From Streptomyces tauricus (lineage in GTDB: Bacteria; Actinomycetota; Actinomycetes; Streptomycetales; Streptomycetaceae), in assembly GCF_014650955.1 (NCBI RefSeq), contig NZ_BMVY01000004.1, forward strand, positions 1-64,000: 64,000 nt of DNA, read 5' to 3'. The translations under genes and the position numbers were made by a program. Each line of letters begins with the position of its first letter. Positions within the stretch are counted from its first letter, which is position 1. The notes under the pieces are model-generated. The model was not told the DNA's origin and made no database searches. It saw only the letters and a list, made by a program, of their open reading frames with translations. This document shows, piece by piece, positions 63,268-64,000 of this stretch.

Positions 63268-64000
63268 ATGACCCAGGCAGCGACACCCACCGCGGACACC
63301 GTGCGACGTCTCGTCCGCTCCCTGCTCCCGGACGCGCCGGACAGCGGCGGGCCCCGGATCGCGCCCGTCGCCGAGGGCGGTGAGCACTCCACCTGGTTCG
63401 TGGGCGCGCGTCATGTGCTGCGGCTCGCCCCGGACCGCGAGGCGTCCCGGCGCCGGCGGCGCGAACTGAGACTGCGTGACCTGGTACGCCCCCACGTCGG
63501 CGTCGGCGTCCCGGTGAGCGTCGCCCACGGGGAATGGGCGAGCGGGCTGGCGTACACGCTCGACACGCTGATTCCCGGCGGGTCCGGGGAGGGGCGGGAC
63601 GTCTCCGCGGTCGGGGAGGCCGATCTGGCGGGGCTGCTCAGCGGGCTGCGCGAGGTGCCGGGGAACCAGGCCGAGTCGATCGGGGTGCCCCGCGTGACGC
63701 CCCGGTCCCTCGAAACGCTGCGTGCCGCCGCGGGTCGCGCCGCCGAGGAGCTCGCCGCGGCCGACGAGTTCGACCCCTCCCGGCTGCAGCAGCTCACCGC
63801 GGCCGGTGTCGGCCAGCTCGCGCCGCAGCCGGGCGCGGCGTTCCTCGTCCACCACGACCTCAAGGGGGAGCACCTCGTGGTGAGCGGTGACGGGCGCGTC
63901 CGTGGGGTCCTCGACTGGACCGACGCCGTGCTCGGCGATCCGACCGAGGACATCGCGGGCCTCGCCCTGGCGGTCGGCGCGCCCGCGGCGGTCCGGGCGG
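63268..64000 (+). CDS. aminoglycoside/macrolide phosphotransferase family protein (3' truncated by window end)
   Basis: At least 244 residues, cut at base 64000. Starting MTQAATPTADTVRRLVRSLL, it has the APH fold: nucleotide region TWFVGARHVLRLAPDREAS, the catalytic loop HHDLKGEHLVV (HxDxxxxH/N) and the metal-binding LDWTDAVLGDPTED. The family phosphorylates antibiotics or other small molecules. Similar streptomycete genes often lack a known substrate. ATG 63268 lies 58 bp after the peptidase stop. Confidence 0.82.
   Translation, partial: MTQAATPTADTVRRLVRSLLPDAPDSGGPRIAPVAEGGEHSTWFVGARHVLRLAPDREASRRRRRELRLRDLVRPHVGVGVPVSVAHGEWASGLAYTLDTLIPGGSGEGRDVSAVGEADLAGLLSGLREVPGNQAESIGVPRVTPRSLETLRAAAGRAAEELAAADEFDPSRLQQLTAAGVGQLAPQPGAAFLVHHDLKGEHLVVSGDGRVRGVLDWTDAVLGDPTEDIAGLALAVGAPAAVRA

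Overview
The window is high-GC actinobacterial chromosomal DNA, almost certainly from a Streptomyces species. Supporting this are a strong G/C bias at third codon positions, frequent GTG starts, GTGA/ATGA gene overlaps, a conservon (roadblock/DUF742/GTPase set), WhiJ-like XRE/DUF397 regulators and a two-domain geosmin synthase. I see no rRNA, tRNA, CRISPR array, transposase or prophage gene. The content looks like conserved core plus lineage-specific regulatory and surface genes.

Layout. 1-5.1 kb: a CoA-disulfide-reductase-like flavoprotein, a DUF4349 lipoprotein, and divergently the hemG-hemQ pair of the coproporphyrin heme pathway. 5.3-14.1 kb: a minus-strand block with a secreted tripeptidyl peptidase, a TIGR04222 membrane protein, a DUF692 (MNIO) enzyme with an added C-terminal domain flanked by two DUF4142 paralogues, a mycothiol-type DinB protein, a TetR regulator and a PTH2 hydrolase. 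14.2-22.8 kb: aldo/keto reductase, polysaccharide deacetylase, PPK2, Tat-exported PhoX-like protein, a coupled carbonic anhydrase/SulP bicarbonate module, and ZapE. 22.8-29.8 kb (plus strand): RibD-like reductase, a small Usp-like protein, murC, msrB, a BlaI/M56 pair and an LCP cell-wall ligase. 29.8-32.8 kb: DoxX/LysR divergent pair, RpiB-like isomerase and a flippase-like membrane protein. 32.9-36.9 kb: the conservon, followed upstream by an orphan sugar-binding lipoprotein. 38.5-41.9 kb: SAM methyltransferase, DUF397/XRE pair, anti-sigma-type ATPase. 42-45.2 kb: a His-rich membrane protein with YcnI (copper), MarR, and an atypical response regulator. 45.3-50.8 kb: a Baeyer-Villiger monooxygenase coupled to an SMP-30-like lactonase, then an ABC exporter. 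50.8-53.5 kb: quinone reductase/TetR divergent pair and AIM24. 53.6-55.8 kb: an iron-box-controlled secreted protein plus a sortase-type surface protein. 55.9-59.3 kb: a NitT/TauT-like ABC importer. 59.7-64 kb: geosmin synthase, an M24 peptidase and a truncated phosphotransferase.

The genes do not form one pathway. The best candidates for under-described systems are the DUF692/DUF4142/TIGR04222 block, the iron-responsive surface operon, the BlaI-type operator placed before the LCP ligase rather than before blaI, the monooxygenase-lactonase pair, and the pseudo-receiver regulator. Intergenic DNA carries several copies of a 20-bp GC-rich dispersed element, often as inverted pairs near gene ends, and several short tandem repeats.
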